From: Pseudomonas cavernae
Lineage (GTDB): Bacteria > Pseudomonadota > Gammaproteobacteria > Pseudomonadales > Pseudomonadaceae
Assembly (NCBI RefSeq): GCF_003595175.1
Contig: NZ_CP032419.1
Location: 868,001 to 932,000 of the forward strand
Reading direction: 5' to 3'
DNA: 64,000 bases
Below the pieces are notes generated by a model. That model saw only the letters and a list, made by a program, of their open reading frames with translations, ran no database searches and was not told where the DNA came from. Positions within the stretch are counted from its first letter, which is position 1. Every line of letters begins with the position of its first letter. Shown here piece after piece: positions 35,911 to 49,377 of the stretch. The translations under genes were made by a program, and so were the position numbers.

Positions 35911-36438
35911 CTATTGCGGCGCGGTTTCCAGCGGTGCCGGCATCGGTACCGGAGTGGTTTCGACATCGTCCACTTCGCGCTGGATCTGCTCGAGCACCGA
36001 GCCCGGCTTGGCCGGCTCTTCGGCCTTGGGTGCTTCGGCGGGCTGAGCTTGCGGCGCCGCAGTGGGGCTACCGTCCTGGCCCATGATGGCCTGGTCGCGG
36101 CTGACGCCTGGCATGAAGTCGCCGGAGAGCCCTGCCAGTTGGTCGTTGTCGTTGAAGATGATGCTCATGCGCTCTTGCTGGCGCTGGCCGCCACCGGGCT
36201 GGATGCTGTACAGGTAATCCCAGCGGTTGGCGTGGAAAGTGTCACTGATCAGTGGGTTGCCCATGATAAACCGCACTTGCCGGCGGGTCATTCCAGGCTT
36301 CAGCTGGTCTATCATATCCTGAGTAACGACATTGCCCTGTTGAATGTCGATTTTGTAAACCCCGGGGAACGAACAGCCGGCGAGTGCGAGCAGTCCCACG
36401 AGGGTGAGACCAGTCAGCATGAGCTTGGTGTTTTGCAT
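35911..36438 (-). CDS. bamE: Outer-membrane assembly lipoprotein
   Basis: This 175-residue BamE (OmlA/SmpA) has a lipoprotein signal with the lipobox LALAGC and then the short SmpA_OmlA domain ([43 protein letters not shown]). The C-terminus is longer than in E. coli and rich in Pro, Ala and Glu, usual for Pseudomonas. It is a non-essential member of the BAM complex that inserts outer-membrane barrels. Start MQNTKLML at 36438 is preferred over 36480. It is divergent from fur, with about 97 bases between. Confidence 0.93.
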   Translation of the reverse strand: MQNTKLMLTGLTLVGLLALAGCSFPGVYKIDIQQGNVVTQDMIDQLKPGMTRRQVRFIMGNPLISDTFHANRWDYLYSIQPGGGQRQQERMSIIFNDNDQLAGLSGDFMPGVSRDQAIMGQDGSPTAAPQAQPAEAPKAEEPAKPGSVLEQIQREVDDVETTPVPMPAPLETAPQ

Positions 36439-36535
36439 CGGTGGGTGACTTCCACTATCTTGGCTGGGCAACTTGACCACCGATCATACCCGTATTGAAG
36501 GCTGCTGCGAACCTGCGGCCACGAGAAAGCTGACC

Positions 36536-36940
36536 ATGGTTGAAAATAGCGAACTACGCAAAGCTGGCCTGAAAGTGACCCTGCCACGGGTCAAGATCCT
36601 GCAGATGCTCGACTCCGCCGAGCATCGCCACATGAGTGCGGAAGATGTCTACAAGGCACTGATGGAGGCGGGTGAAGACGTTGGTCTGGCCACTGTCTAT
36701 CGGGTGCTGACCCAGTTCGAGGCGGCGGGGCTGGTGGTGCGTCATAACTTCGATGGCGGTCACGCAGTGTTCGAGTTGGCCGACAGCGGTCACCACGACC
36801 ACATGGTCTGCGTCGACAGCGGTGAAGTGGTCGAGTTCTTCGACACCGAGATCGAGAAGCGTCAGAAAGAGATCGTCAAGGAGCACGGCTTCGAACTGGT
36901 CGATCACAATCTGGTGCTGTACGTGCGCAAGAAGAAGTAA
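36536..36940 (+). CDS. fur: Ferric uptake regulator
   Basis: The 134-residue Fur begins MVENSELRKAG, then a winged helix (KVTLPRVKILQMLDSAEHRHMSAEDVYKAL) and the metal-binding dimerisation domain with HHDHMVC, and ends RKKK. It represses iron-uptake genes when bound to ferrous iron. Note that the usual Cys pair of structural zinc sites in other Fur proteins is reduced here to one Cys, as in other Pseudomonas Fur proteins. It is divergent from bamE and shares the short intergenic region with it. Confidence 0.97.
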   Translation: MVENSELRKAGLKVTLPRVKILQMLDSAEHRHMSAEDVYKALMEAGEDVGLATVYRVLTQFEAAGLVVRHNFDGGHAVFELADSGHHDHMVCVDSGEVVEFFDTEIEKRQKEIVKEHGFELVDHNLVLYVRKKK

Positions 36941-36965
36941 GGCTTCTTAAGCCGCTTGCGGACAA

Positions 36966-36998
36966 ATAAAAAGGCGACCTCGGGTCGCCTTTTTGCTT
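36966..36998. terminator. Terminator between fur and recN
   Basis: GGCGACC and GGTCGCC pair around a short loop (36973-36989), flanked by A-rich and T-rich runs on both sides. It can serve fur and recN, which converge here. Confidence 0.9.
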
Positions 36999-37013
36999 TT
37001 TACGCGATGCCGG

Positions 37014-38687
37014 TCAGCTGTTGGCGCTGCTGACCATTTTTCGCGCATGGGCCAGGGATTCTTCGGTGAGGTCGACCCCGCCGAGCATGCGTGCAATCTC
37101 CTCGACGCGGCCGGCCGCGTCCAGCGCGGCCACGGCGGTGTGGGTGGCCTCCGTGCCGCGAGCCTTGTGCACGAACAGATGCTGATGGCCCTGGGCCGCC
37201 ACTTGCGGCAGGTGGGTGACGGTCAGCACCTGGCCGCGCTCGCCAAGGCGGCGCAGTAGTTGGCCGACCACCTCGGCGGTGGGGCCGCCGATGCCGACGT
37301 CCACTTCGTCGAACACCAGGGTCGGCACTCGCGAGGTCTGCGCGGTGATCACCTGGATCGCCAGGCTGATGCGCGACAGCTCGCCGCCGGAGGCGACCTT
37401 GGCTAGGGCCTTGAGAGGCTGGCCGGGGTTGGCGCTGACCAGAAACTCAACCTGTTCCAGGCCATTGGGTTGCGGGTCGCCCTGTTCGCTGGTGCGCAGT
37501 TCGATGCTGAAGCGGCCGCCGGGCATGCCCAGGCGCTGCATTTCGCTTTCCACGGCGGTGGCCAGTGTGCCGGCGGCCTGCTGGCGCAGTTCGCTGAGCT
37601 GAGTGGCTTTCTCCTGATAGTGGCGGGCGTAGGCGGCCAGTTCTTCACTCAGGCGCTCTCCGGCCTGGTCGTCGGCGTTCAGGCCTTCCAGTTCCTCGAA
37701 GAGTTGTTGTTGCAGGCCGGTCAAGTCGACGGGCTGCACCCGGTGCTTGCGCGCCAGGGTGTAGATGCTGTCGAGGCGTTCCTCTAGCAGTTGCTGGCGT
37801 TGCGGGTCGGCGTCGAAATGATCGAGAAAGCGATTGAGTTCACCGACGGCTTCCTCGACCTGGATCTGTGCGCTGGCCAGCAGGTTGGTCGCTTCGCCGA
37901 GGGCGCCGGGCTGATGGGGAAAGGCGGTCAGCCGCTGCAGGCTGCCGGTCAGGGCCGAGAGCACATTGCCGGCATCGCTTTCGCTGCACAGTTCGAGCAC
38001 TTGCCGGCAGGCGCCGAGCAGCCTCTCGGCGCTGGCCAGGGTTTTGTGCTCCTGCTCCAGCTGGTCCAGCTCATTTTCACCGAGTGCCAGGTTGTCCAGT
38101 TCCTCTAGCTGATAGCTGAGCAGTTGGTGGCGGGCGCGCTGTTCGTCGCTGGCGCTGGAAATGCGCTCCAGCTCTTGGCGGGTCTGGCGCCAGCGCTGGG
38201 CGGCGAGCTGGACCTGGCGGGCCAGTTCCTGACTGCCGGCGTACTCGTCGAGCAGGCGGCGATGGGTGTCCGGTTTCAGCAGCGACTGGTGCTCGTGCTG
38301 GTTGTGGATGTCGATCAGCAGTTCGCCAAGGGCCTTGAGATCGCCGAGCGGGCAGGGCGAGCCGTTGATGTAGCCGCGTGAGCGGCCTTCGGCGGTGATT
38401 ACCCGCCGGAGGATGCACGGGCCGTCGTTGTCCAGGTCGCGTTCATCAAGCCAGGCGCGGGCTTCGGCAATGGCGGTGAGGTCGAAGCTGGCGAGGATGT
38501 CGGCCTTGTCCGCGCCGGGGCGGACCGCGCCGTTGTCGGCGCGATCGCCGAGGGCCAGGCTGAGAGCGTCGAGCATGATCGACTTGCCCGCGCCGGTTTC
38601 GCCGGTGATCACGCTCATGCCGCCATTCAGTTCGAGGTCGAGGTGTTCGACGATGGCGTAGTTGTGAATGGACAGATGAACCAGCAT
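37014..38687 (-). CDS. recN: DNA repair protein RecN
   Basis: The 557-residue SMC-like protein has Walker A at the N-terminus (GETGAGKSIMLDALSLALGD, about 30-49), long coiled-coil arms in the middle, and at the C-terminus the ABC signature (KVASGGELSRISLAIQVI) and Walker B (TLVFDEVDVGIGG). It organises double-strand break ends in recombination repair. It is transcribed away from grpE and has a LexA box upstream. Confidence 0.96.
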   Translation of the reverse strand: MLVHLSIHNYAIVEHLDLELNGGMSVITGETGAGKSIMLDALSLALGDRADNGAVRPGADKADILASFDLTAIAEARAWLDERDLDNDGPCILRRVITAEGRSRGYINGSPCPLGDLKALGELLIDIHNQHEHQSLLKPDTHRRLLDEYAGSQELARQVQLAAQRWRQTRQELERISSASDEQRARHQLLSYQLEELDNLALGENELDQLEQEHKTLASAERLLGACRQVLELCSESDAGNVLSALTGSLQRLTAFPHQPGALGEATNLLASAQIQVEEAVGELNRFLDHFDADPQRQQLLEERLDSIYTLARKHRVQPVDLTGLQQQLFEELEGLNADDQAGERLSEELAAYARHYQEKATQLSELRQQAAGTLATAVESEMQRLGMPGGRFSIELRTSEQGDPQPNGLEQVEFLVSANPGQPLKALAKVASGGELSRISLAIQVITAQTSRVPTLVFDEVDVGIGGPTAEVVGQLLRRLGERGQVLTVTHLPQVAAQGHQHLFVHKARGTEATHTAVAALDAAGRVEEIARMLGGVDLTEESLAHARKMVSSANS

Positions 38688-38710
38688 GGCGATCCCCTGA
38701 AGTGCAGTGG

Positions 38711-38726
38711 CTGTGTATTTATACAG
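38711..38726. promoter_or_regulatory. LexA (SOS) box of recN
   Basis: CTGTGTATTTATACAG fits the consensus CTGTN8ACAG with AT-rich middle and lies about 24 bases before the recN start. RecN induction by DNA damage is expected. Confidence 0.9.
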
Positions 38727-38760
38727 TAGTCATTTTCCGCCTGACAACCAGTCGACGGCC

Positions 38761-38788
38761 CTTGAAGCGAAAAAATGCGCCCCCATAT
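38761..38788 (+). promoter_or_regulatory. Sigma-32 heat-shock promoter of grpE
   Basis: CTTGAA (38761-38766) and CCCCATAT (38781-38788) are separated by 14 bases, matching the sigma-32 elements. It lies 57 bases before the grpE start and should drive grpE-dnaK-dnaJ. Confidence 0.9.
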
Positions 38789-38844
38789 AGGCGGACAGAA
38801 GAGCGGGTTATTCACCCCGCGGCGATTTGAGAGAGGAGGAGCGC

Positions 38845-39414
38845 ATGGCTGAAGAACAGACCCTGGACAACCAGAACCCCGAGGCAAGTCCCGCAGCGGA
38901 GGCAGTGTCGAGCGACGAGTTCGTCGCCCGCGTGCAGGCGCTGGAGGAGCAGCTGGCGGCGGCCCAGGATCAGTCGCTGCGCGTTGCGGCCGATCTGCAG
39001 AACGTGCGCCGGCGTGCCGAGCAGGATGTGGAGAAGGCGCGCAAGTTCGCCCTGGAGAAATTCGCCGGCGATCTGCTGCCGGTCATCGACAGCCTGGAGC
39101 GCGGTCTTGAGCTGTCCAATCCGGATGATGAGGCGCTGAAGTCGGTGCGTGAAGGCATTGAGCTGACCCTCAAGCTGTTCCACGACACCCTCAAGCGTTA
39201 TCAGCTCGAGGCAGTGGATCCGCACGGCGCGCCGTTCAACCCCGAGCACCATCAGGCCATGGCCATGCAGGAAAGCACCCATGTCGAGCCGGGTAGCGTG
39301 CTCAAGGTGTTCCAGAAGGGTTATCTGCTCAACGGCCGTCTGCTGCGCCCCGCCATGGTGGTGGTGAGCAAGGCGCCGGAGGAAGCGCCGCCTTCGATTG
39401 ATGAGCAGGCTTGA
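38845..39414 (+). CDS. grpE: Nucleotide exchange factor GrpE
   Basis: The 189-residue protein has an N-terminal coiled-coil (residues about 30-90, [27 protein letters not shown]) and a C-terminal beta domain that releases ADP from DnaK ([25 protein letters not shown], the signature). The frame begins at 38827, but GAGGAGGA places the start at ATG 38845. It lies under a sigma-32 promoter and precedes dnaK by about 100 bases. Confidence 0.96.
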   Translation: MAEEQTLDNQNPEASPAAEAVSSDEFVARVQALEEQLAAAQDQSLRVAADLQNVRRRAEQDVEKARKFALEKFAGDLLPVIDSLERGLELSNPDDEALKSVREGIELTLKLFHDTLKRYQLEAVDPHGAPFNPEHHQAMAMQESTHVEPGSVLKVFQKGYLLNGRLLRPAMVVVSKAPEEAPPSIDEQA

Positions 39415-39513
39415 AATCAGCGAGCCGGCCCCCATCTGTTTAACCAAGCGAATTAGTGCTACCGCGGCCCTGCAACCAGGCCGCGATGAAAACCAAGTTT
39501 CGGGAGAGTGAAA

Positions 39514-41430
39514 ATGGGCAAAATTATCGGTATCGACCTGGGGACCACCAACTCCTGCGTCTCCATTCTGGAAAACGGCAGTGTCAAGGTCATCGAGAAC
39601 GCTGAAGGCGCGCGGACCACACCGTCGATCATCGCTTACACCAATGATGGCGAAACCCTGGTCGGTCAGTCGGCCAAGCGCCAGGCGGTGACCAACCCGC
39701 ACAACACCCTGTACGCGGTGAAACGTTTGATCGGCCGTCGCTTCGAAGAAGGCGTGGTGCAGAAAGACATCCAGATGGTTCCGTACAAGATCGTCAAGGC
39801 CGACAACGGCGACGCCTGGGTGGAAGTGAAGGGCCAGAAGATGGCGCCGCCGCAAATCTCCGCGGAAGTGCTGAAGAAGATGAAGAAGACCGCCGAAGAC
39901 TATCTCGGCGAGCCGGTCACCGAAGCGGTGATCACCGTGCCGGCCTACTTCAACGACAGCCAGCGCCAGGCCACCAAAGACGCCGGTCGCATCGCCGGCC
40001 TGGACGTCAAGCGCATCATCAACGAGCCGACCGCGGCCGCGCTGGCCTACGGTATGGACAAGGCCAAGGGCGATCACACCGTTATCGTTTATGACCTAGG
40101 CGGCGGTACCTTCGACGTGTCGGTGATCGAGATCGCCGAAGTTGACGGCGAGCACCAGTTCGAAGTGCTGGCCACCAACGGCGATACCTTCCTCGGTGGC
40201 GAAGACTTCGACATCCGCCTGATCGACTACCTGGTCGACGAGTTCAAGAAGGAAAGCGGCATCAACCTCAAGGGCGATCCGCTGGCCATGCAGCGCCTGA
40301 AAGAGGCGGCGGAGAAGGCCAAGATCGAGCTGTCCTCGAGCCAGCAGACCGACGTCAACCTGCCGTACATCACCGCCGATGCGTCCGGTCCGAAGCACCT
40401 GAACGTGAAGATTTCCCGCGCCAAGCTGGAGTCTCTAGTGGAAGATCTGGTGCAGCGCACCATCGAGCCGTGCCGCATCGCCCTGAAAGATGCCGGCATC
40501 GACGCGGCCACCATCCATGACGTGATCCTGGTCGGCGGCCAGACCCGCATGCCGCTGGTACAGAAACTGGTCTCCGATTTCTTCGGCAAAGAGCCGCGCA
40601 AGGACGTCAACCCGGACGAAGCCGTGGCCATGGGCGCCGCCATTCAAGGTGCGGTCCTGGCCGGCGATGTCAAGGACGTGCTGCTGCTCGACGTCAGCCC
40701 GCTGACCCTCGGCATCGAAACCATGGGTGGGGTGATGACCGCGCTGATCGAGAAGAACACCACCATCCCGACCAAGAAGTCGCAGGTGTTCTCGACGGCC
40801 GACGACAACCAGGCCGCGGTGACCATCCACGTGCTGCAGGGCGAGCGCAAGCAAGCCGCGCAGAACAAGTCGCTGGGCAAGTTCGACCTGGCCGAGATTC
40901 CGCCGGCGCCGCGCGGCGTGCCGCAGATCGAAGTGACCTTCGACATCGACGCCAACGGCATCCTGCACGTCGGCGCGAAAGACAAGGCCACCGGCAAGCA
41001 GCAGTCCATCGTGATCAAGGCCAACTCCGGTCTGTCCGAGGAAGAGATCGAGCAAATGGTGCGTGACGCCGAGGCCAACGCCGAGGAAGACCGCAAGTTC
41101 GAAGAGCTGGCCGGTGCTCGCAACCAGGGCGACGCGCTGGTCCACGCGACTCGCAAGATGCTCACCGAAGCCGGGGACAAGGCCACTGCCGACGAGAAGA
41201 CCGCTATCGAGAAGGCTCTCGGCGAGCTGGACGCCGCCGTCAAAGGCGACGACAAGGCGCTGATCGAGGCGAAGATGAACGCCCTGTCCGAAGCCACCAC
41301 GCCGCTGGCGCAGAAGATGTATGCCGAGCAGCCGCAAGGCGCCGAGGCGGCCCATGCTGCCGACGAGTCGAAAGGCGGCGCCGACGATGTGGTCGATGCC
41401 GAGTTCGAAGAGGTCAAGGACCACAAGTAA
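39514..41430 (+). CDS. dnaK: Chaperone DnaK (Hsp70)
   Basis: This 638-residue Hsp70 has the family signatures [24 protein letters not shown] and the substrate-binding domain with a C-terminal lid; the last residues are rich in Asp, Glu and Val. It binds hydrophobic segments of unfolded proteins with GrpE and DnaJ. The start is ATG 39514 ([10 protein letters not shown]) after GGGAGAG. Adjacent genes are grpE upstream and dnaJ downstream. Confidence 0.98.
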   Translation: MGKIIGIDLGTTNSCVSILENGSVKVIENAEGARTTPSIIAYTNDGETLVGQSAKRQAVTNPHNTLYAVKRLIGRRFEEGVVQKDIQMVPYKIVKADNGDAWVEVKGQKMAPPQISAEVLKKMKKTAEDYLGEPVTEAVITVPAYFNDSQRQATKDAGRIAGLDVKRIINEPTAAALAYGMDKAKGDHTVIVYDLGGGTFDVSVIEIAEVDGEHQFEVLATNGDTFLGGEDFDIRLIDYLVDEFKKESGINLKGDPLAMQRLKEAAEKAKIELSSSQQTDVNLPYITADASGPKHLNVKISRAKLESLVEDLVQRTIEPCRIALKDAGIDAATIHDVILVGGQTRMPLVQKLVSDFFGKEPRKDVNPDEAVAMGAAIQGAVLAGDVKDVLLLDVSPLTLGIETMGGVMTALIEKNTTIPTKKSQVFSTADDNQAAVTIHVLQGERKQAAQNKSLGKFDLAEIPPAPRGVPQIEVTFDIDANGILHVGAKDKATGKQQSIVIKANSGLSEEEIEQMVRDAEANAEEDRKFEELAGARNQGDALVHATRKMLTEAGDKATADEKTAIEKALGELDAAVKGDDKALIEAKMNALSEATTPLAQKMYAEQPQGAEAAHAADESKGGADDVVDAEFEEVKDHK

Positions 41431-41481
41431 GGGTCACGCTTCCGCCCCAACCCGTCGCCATGCGGCGGGCACGATTCGCCG

Positions 41482-41501
41482 CGCGGGAGCCTTCTCCCGC
41501 G
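41482..41501 (+). other. Hairpin between dnaK and dnaJ
   Basis: CGCGGGAG (41482-41489) pairs with CTCCCGCG (41494-41501) around a four-base loop. There is no T run, so it is more likely to shape mRNA processing or stoichiometry than end transcription. Confidence 0.5.
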
Positions 41502-41544
41502 TCGGCGTATCTGGATGATGTGAATTTGAGAGTGCAGCAGAAAT

Positions 41545-42672
41545 ATGGCTAAGCGTGACTATTACGAAGTGCTCGGGGTCGAGCGCGGTGCCAGCGAGGC
41601 GGAGCTGAAGAAGGCTTACCGGCGCTTGGCAATGAAATACCATCCGGACCGTAATCCTGGCGATAAAGCTGCGGAGGAGCACTTCAAGGAGGCCAACGAG
41701 GCCTATGAAGTGTTGTCCGACGGCAGCAAGCGCGCGGCCTTCGACCAATACGGCCATGCCGGCGTCGATCCGAGCATGGGGGGTGGTGGTGCGGGCTTTG
41801 GCGGTGGTGCCAACTTCTCCGACATCTTCGGCGATGTGTTCAGCGATTTCTTCGGTGGCGGTCGCGGCGGCTCGCGCGGTGGCGTGCAGCGCGGCAGCGA
41901 TCTGCGCTACACCCTCGAGCTGGATCTGGAAGAGGCGGTACGCGGCACCACGGTGACCATTCGCGTGCCGACCCTGGTCAACTGCAAGATTTGCGAGGGT
42001 TCCGGCGCCAAGAAGGGCACCAGTCCGGTGACCTGTACCACCTGCGGCGGTATCGGCCAGGTGCGCATGCAGCAAGGCTTCTTCTCGGTGCAGCAGACCT
42101 GTCCGCGCTGTCACGGTAGCGGCAAGATGATCACCGACCCCTGTGGCAGCTGCCATGGCCACGGCCGGGTGGAAGAGCACAAGACGCTGTCGGTCAAGGT
42201 GCCGGCTGGGGTCGACAACGGTGACCGCATTCGTCTCTCGGGCGAGGGCGAAGCTGGCGTACATGGCGGCCCGGCGGGCGACCTGTATGTGGTGGTCAAC
42301 GTCCGCGAGCACTCGATCTTCCAGCGTGACGGCAAGCATCTGTACTGCGAAGTGCCGATCAGCTTCGCCGACGCGGCGCTGGGCGGCGAGCTGGAAGTGC
42401 CAACCCTGGATGGCCGAGTCAAGCTGAAGATTCCCGAGGGCACCCAGACCGGCAAGCTGTTTCGTCTGCGCGGCAAGGGTGTGGCTCCGGTGCGTGGTGG
42501 TGCCGCTGGCGATCTGATGTGCCGGGTCGCGGTGGAAACCCCGGTGCATCTGGACAGGCGTCAGCGCGAGTTGCTCGAAGAGTTTCGCGGCACGCTGCAA
42601 GGCGACACCTCGCACTCGCCCAAGGCCAGTGGCTGGTTCGAGGGTGTGAAGCGTTTCTTCGGTGATGTGTAA
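41545..42672 (+). CDS. dnaJ: Co-chaperone DnaJ (Hsp40)
   Basis: The 375-residue type I J-protein has the J domain with HPD ([10 protein letters not shown], about 33), a Gly-rich segment, four CxxCxGxG zinc motifs ([32 protein letters not shown]) and the C-terminal substrate domains. It stimulates DnaK ATPase and hands over clients. It is the third gene of the heat-shock run and is followed within 18 bases by dapB. Confidence 0.98.
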   Translation: MAKRDYYEVLGVERGASEAELKKAYRRLAMKYHPDRNPGDKAAEEHFKEANEAYEVLSDGSKRAAFDQYGHAGVDPSMGGGGAGFGGGANFSDIFGDVFSDFFGGGRGGSRGGVQRGSDLRYTLELDLEEAVRGTTVTIRVPTLVNCKICEGSGAKKGTSPVTCTTCGGIGQVRMQQGFFSVQQTCPRCHGSGKMITDPCGSCHGHGRVEEHKTLSVKVPAGVDNGDRIRLSGEGEAGVHGGPAGDLYVVVNVREHSIFQRDGKHLYCEVPISFADAALGGELEVPTLDGRVKLKIPEGTQTGKLFRLRGKGVAPVRGGAAGDLMCRVAVETPVHLDRRQRELLEEFRGTLQGDTSHSPKASGWFEGVKRFFGDV

Positions 42673-42681
42673 GCTGTTTGA

Positions 42682-43494
<813 letters not shown>

Positions 43495-43555
43495 GGGATG
43501 CCCGCCGGGCTAGATGGCGGTAGACCAAAAAGGCGTTTTTCTGTAAGCTGCGCGC

Positions 43556-43573
43556 TTTAGTGTATCCACTAAA
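43556..43573. promoter_or_regulatory. Inverted repeat upstream of the carA leader
   Basis: TTTAGTG (43556-43562) and CACTAAA (43567-43573) flank TATC, next to an A/T-rich segment where the carA promoter is expected. It may be an operator, or the first hairpin of the leader transcript. Confidence 0.4.
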
Positions 43574-43584
43574 AGTTACGCAGA

Positions 43585-43686
43585 ATGAATCAAATAAAAA
43601 AGCGGGGTGACGGTTCGAACGTCATCCCGCTTTTTTACAATCTGCGTTTGCTTCAAGCCTTGATTACGGGAGGTCTTCTTGACTAA
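43585..43686 (+). CDS. Possible carA leader peptide (33 residues)
   Basis: From ATG 43585 a 33-codon frame runs through the terminator-like hairpin at 43602-43636 and ends at TAA 43684-43686, overlapping the carA start (TTG 43679) by eight bases in another phase. It contains Arg codons and runs of Leu but no unusual codon block. A leader that is translated through an attenuator is the arrangement of pyrBI-type control, so it could sense pyrimidine or translation speed. The ribosome-binding site is poor, so this is a candidate only. Confidence 0.4.
   Translation: MNQIKKRGDGSNVIPLFYNLRLLQALITGGLLD
43602..43636 (+). terminator. Terminator or attenuator upstream of carA
   Basis: GCGGG-G-TGACG (43602-43612) pairs with CGTCA-T-CCCGC (43620-43630) around a seven-base loop, one G-U pair, and is followed by six T (43631-43636). 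It is either the terminator of the dnaJ-dapB transcript or an attenuator in the carA leader. Confidence 0.85.
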
Positions 43687-44815
43687 GCCAGCCATACTCG
43701 CCCTTGCCGATGGCAGCATCTTTCGCGGCGAAGCCATCGGCGCCGATGGCCACACTATCGGCGAGGTGGTGTTCAACACCGCCATGACCGGCTACCAGGA
43801 AATCCTTACCGACCCTTCCTATGCCCAGCAAATCGTCACCCTGACCTATCCGCACATCGGCAACACCGGCACCACGCCGGAAGACGCTGAGTCCAGCCGG
43901 GTGTGGGCGGCTGGCCTGATCATCCGCGACCTGCCGCTGCTGGCCAGCAACTGGCGCAACAAGCAGTCGCTGCCGGATTATCTGAAGGAAAACGGCACCG
44001 TCGCTATCGCCGGTATCGATACCCGTCGCCTGACTCGTATCCTGCGCGAAAAAGGCGCGCAGAACGGCTGCATCCTCGCCGGCGACGACATCAGCGAAGA
44101 AAAAGCCCTGGAACTGGCACGCAGTTTCCCCGGCCTGAAAGGCATGGACCTGGCCAAGGTGGTCACTACCGCCGAGCGCTACGAGTGGCGCTCCGGTGTG
44201 TGGGACCTGAAGGACGACAGCCACCCGCAAATCCCCGCGGCCGAGCTGAAGTACCACGTGGTCGCCTACGACTACGGCGTCAAGCTGAACATTTTGCGCA
44301 TGCTGGTAGCGCGCGGCTGCCGCCTGACCGTGGTGCCGGCGCAGACCCCGGCCAGCGAAGTGCTGGCGCTGAATCCGGATGGCGTGTTCCTGTCCAATGG
44401 CCCAGGTGATCCGGAGCCCTGCGATTACGCGATCCAGGCGATCAAGGACGTGCTGCAGACCGAGATCCCGGTATTCGGCATCTGCCTCGGCCACCAGCTG
44501 CTGGCCCTGGCCTCCGGCGCTAAGACCGTGAAGATGGATCTGGGCCACCACGGCGCCAACCACCCGGTGCAGGATCTCGACAGCGGCGTGGTGATGATCA
44601 CCAGCCAGAACCACGGTTTCGCCGTGGACGAGGCGACCCTGCCGGGCAACCTGCGCGCCACCCATAAGTCGCTGTTCGACGGCACTCTGCAGGGCGTCGA
44701 GCGCACCGACAAGGTGGCCTTCAGCTTCCAGGGTCACCCGGAAGCCAGCCCCGGTCCACATGATGTGGCCCCGCTGTTCGACCGCTTCATCGAAGCCATG
44801 GCCAAGCGCCGCTAA
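43679..44815 (+). CDS. carA: Carbamoyl-phosphate synthase small subunit
   Basis: The 378-residue glutamine amidotransferase subunit has a C-terminal triad glutaminase domain with Cys in [12 protein letters not shown] (about 266) and His-Glu in [12 protein letters not shown]. It supplies ammonia to CarB for carbamoyl phosphate in arginine and pyrimidine synthesis. The start is TTG 43679, preceded by GGGAGG; no ATG or GTG fits. It is 36 bases upstream of carB and overlaps the possible leader frame. Confidence 0.96.
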   Translation: MTKPAILALADGSIFRGEAIGADGHTIGEVVFNTAMTGYQEILTDPSYAQQIVTLTYPHIGNTGTTPEDAESSRVWAAGLIIRDLPLLASNWRNKQSLPDYLKENGTVAIAGIDTRRLTRILREKGAQNGCILAGDDISEEKALELARSFPGLKGMDLAKVVTTAERYEWRSGVWDLKDDSHPQIPAAELKYHVVAYDYGVKLNILRMLVARGCRLTVVPAQTPASEVLALNPDGVFLSNGPGDPEPCDYAIQAIKDVLQTEIPVFGICLGHQLLALASGAKTVKMDLGHHGANHPVQDLDSGVVMITSQNHGFAVDEATLPGNLRATHKSLFDGTLQGVERTDKVAFSFQGHPEASPGPHDVAPLFDRFIEAMAKRR

Positions 44816-44850
44816 GCCTGCCGACTGACCCAAGGATTCGAGTAAGACAC

Positions 44851-48068
<3,218 letters not shown>

Positions 48069-48072
<4 letters not shown>

Positions 48073-48545
48073 ATAAATACCCAATGACCGTCCAGGGCGC
48101 TCGCGCTCTGGAAGAAGAGCTGACTCACCTGACCAAGGTCGTGCGTCCTAAGCTCAGTCAAGACATCGGCACCGCGCGTGAGCTCGGCGATCTCAAGGAA
48201 AATGCCGAGTATCACGCCGCCCGTGAGCAGCAGGGGATGGTCGAGGCGCGTATTCGCGATATCGAAGGACGCCTGCAGCACGCCGTGGTCATCGATGTCA
48301 CGACCATAGCGCCCACGGGCAAGGTGATTTTCGGCACTACTGTCGAGATCGCCAACGTCGAAACCGACGAAAGCGTGACCTATCAGATCGTTGGTGAAGA
48401 CGAAGCGGATATCAAGTTGAGCAAGATTTCGGTCGGCTCACCCATTGCCCGCGCCTTGGTCGGCAAGGATGAGGGCGATGTGGTGGCGGTGAAGACACCC
48501 GGTGGTCTGATCGAGTACGAGATTGTCGAAGTCCGCCATCTTTAA
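48069..48545 (+). CDS. greA: Transcription elongation factor GreA
   Basis: The 158-residue protein has a long N-terminal coiled-coil hairpin ([42 protein letters not shown]) carrying the acidic tip DLKEN, and a C-terminal FKBP-like domain. It rescues backtracked RNA polymerase by stimulating transcript cleavage. It overlaps the carB stop in an ATGA, so translation is coupled. The DUF4149 gene begins inside its last codons. Confidence 0.96.
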
Positions 48546-48957
48546 GCGCCAGCCGCTCAGGGCTGGGATCATCAGCTGGCAGCTGGCCCAGACCTTCTGG
48601 GTCGGCGGCCTGTGGCTGTTGCATTTCGTCATGCTGCCGGCGCTGGACAAAATCGGCTTGGCGCCGCTGCTGATCGAAGCGATTGCTGAGACCTTGAATC
48701 CTTTGTTGGTCGGTTTCGCGGCGTTTTGTGCACTGCTGCAGCTACTGGTTCTGTGGCCGGTGGTGGGGCTGCGCGGTCTCTGGCGGGATACCCGCGGTCA
48801 GTTGTTGCTGACCGTGTTGGCGATGGCGCTGGTTTACTTCGGCGTCCGTGAGTGGGCGCCGCAGGCCATGCGTTGGCTGCTCTTCAATTACTTGGTCTTG
48901 GCACTCTGTGGGTTGCTGCTGGTGCTGCAGCCGGTGCCGGGAAGTAGGGCGCGCTAA
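48523..48957 (+). CDS. DUF4149 (TMEM205-like) membrane protein
   Basis: The 144-residue protein has about four hydrophobic spans ([61 protein letters not shown]) and fits DUF4149. Its predicted TTG start at 48523 lies 23 bases inside greA; a later start is possible. Function is unknown. It is the last gene before the convergent yhbY. Confidence 0.7.
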   Translation: MSKSAIFKRQPLRAGIISWQLAQTFWVGGLWLLHFVMLPALDKIGLAPLLIEAIAETLNPLLVGFAAFCALLQLLVLWPVVGLRGLWRDTRGQLLLTVLAMALVYFGVREWAPQAMRWLLFNYLVLALCGLLLVLQPVPGSRAR

Positions 48958-48974
48958 GCGCGCCACTGTGCGAA

Positions 48975-49289
48975 TCAAAGGCCACTATAGCGGCTGATAT
49001 TCGACAGATTTTTGTTCGGCTTGGGGTTCTTGCGGTAGAGCAGGGCCATCTTGCCGATCACTTGGACCAGGTCGGCGCGGCTGGCCTGGCAGAGCTCGCT
49101 GATGACCGCCAGGCGGTCTTCACGCTCGGCAATACGCAGTTGCACCTTGATCAGCTCGTGATCGTTGAGGGCGCGCTCTAGTTCGCCCAGTACGCCTTCG
49201 GTCAAACCATTGTCAGCCACGATCAATACTGGTTTCAGTTGGTGGCCGATAGATTTGTATTGTTTCTTCTGCTCCTGAGTGAGCGGCAT
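48975..49289 (-). CDS. yhbY: CRM-domain RNA-binding protein YhbY
   Basis: The 104-residue protein matches the YhbY/CRM domain (KKQYKSIGHQLKPVLIVADNGLTEGVLGELERALNDHELIKVQL, about 7-55; the GxxG-type loop). It binds pre-50S ribosomes in large-subunit maturation. It is divergent from rlmE, with 88 bases between, an arrangement conserved with ftsH nearby. Confidence 0.92.
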   Translation of the reverse strand: MPLTQEQKKQYKSIGHQLKPVLIVADNGLTEGVLGELERALNDHELIKVQLRIAEREDRLAVISELCQASRADLVQVIGKMALLYRKNPKPNKNLSNISRYSGL

Positions 49290-49377
49290 AATCCGACCCC
49301 TGCGTCTGATCTTGTAAAAAACGGCGGCCAGTTTACCCGAACGCCAGGGAACCGCCAGTTAATCGCGAGGTATCCCC

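Noticed and set aside
35896..36498. Long plus-strand frame opposite bamE.
   Set aside because: The minus strand encodes BamE with a lipobox and family motifs; the plus-strand frame has no recognisable content.
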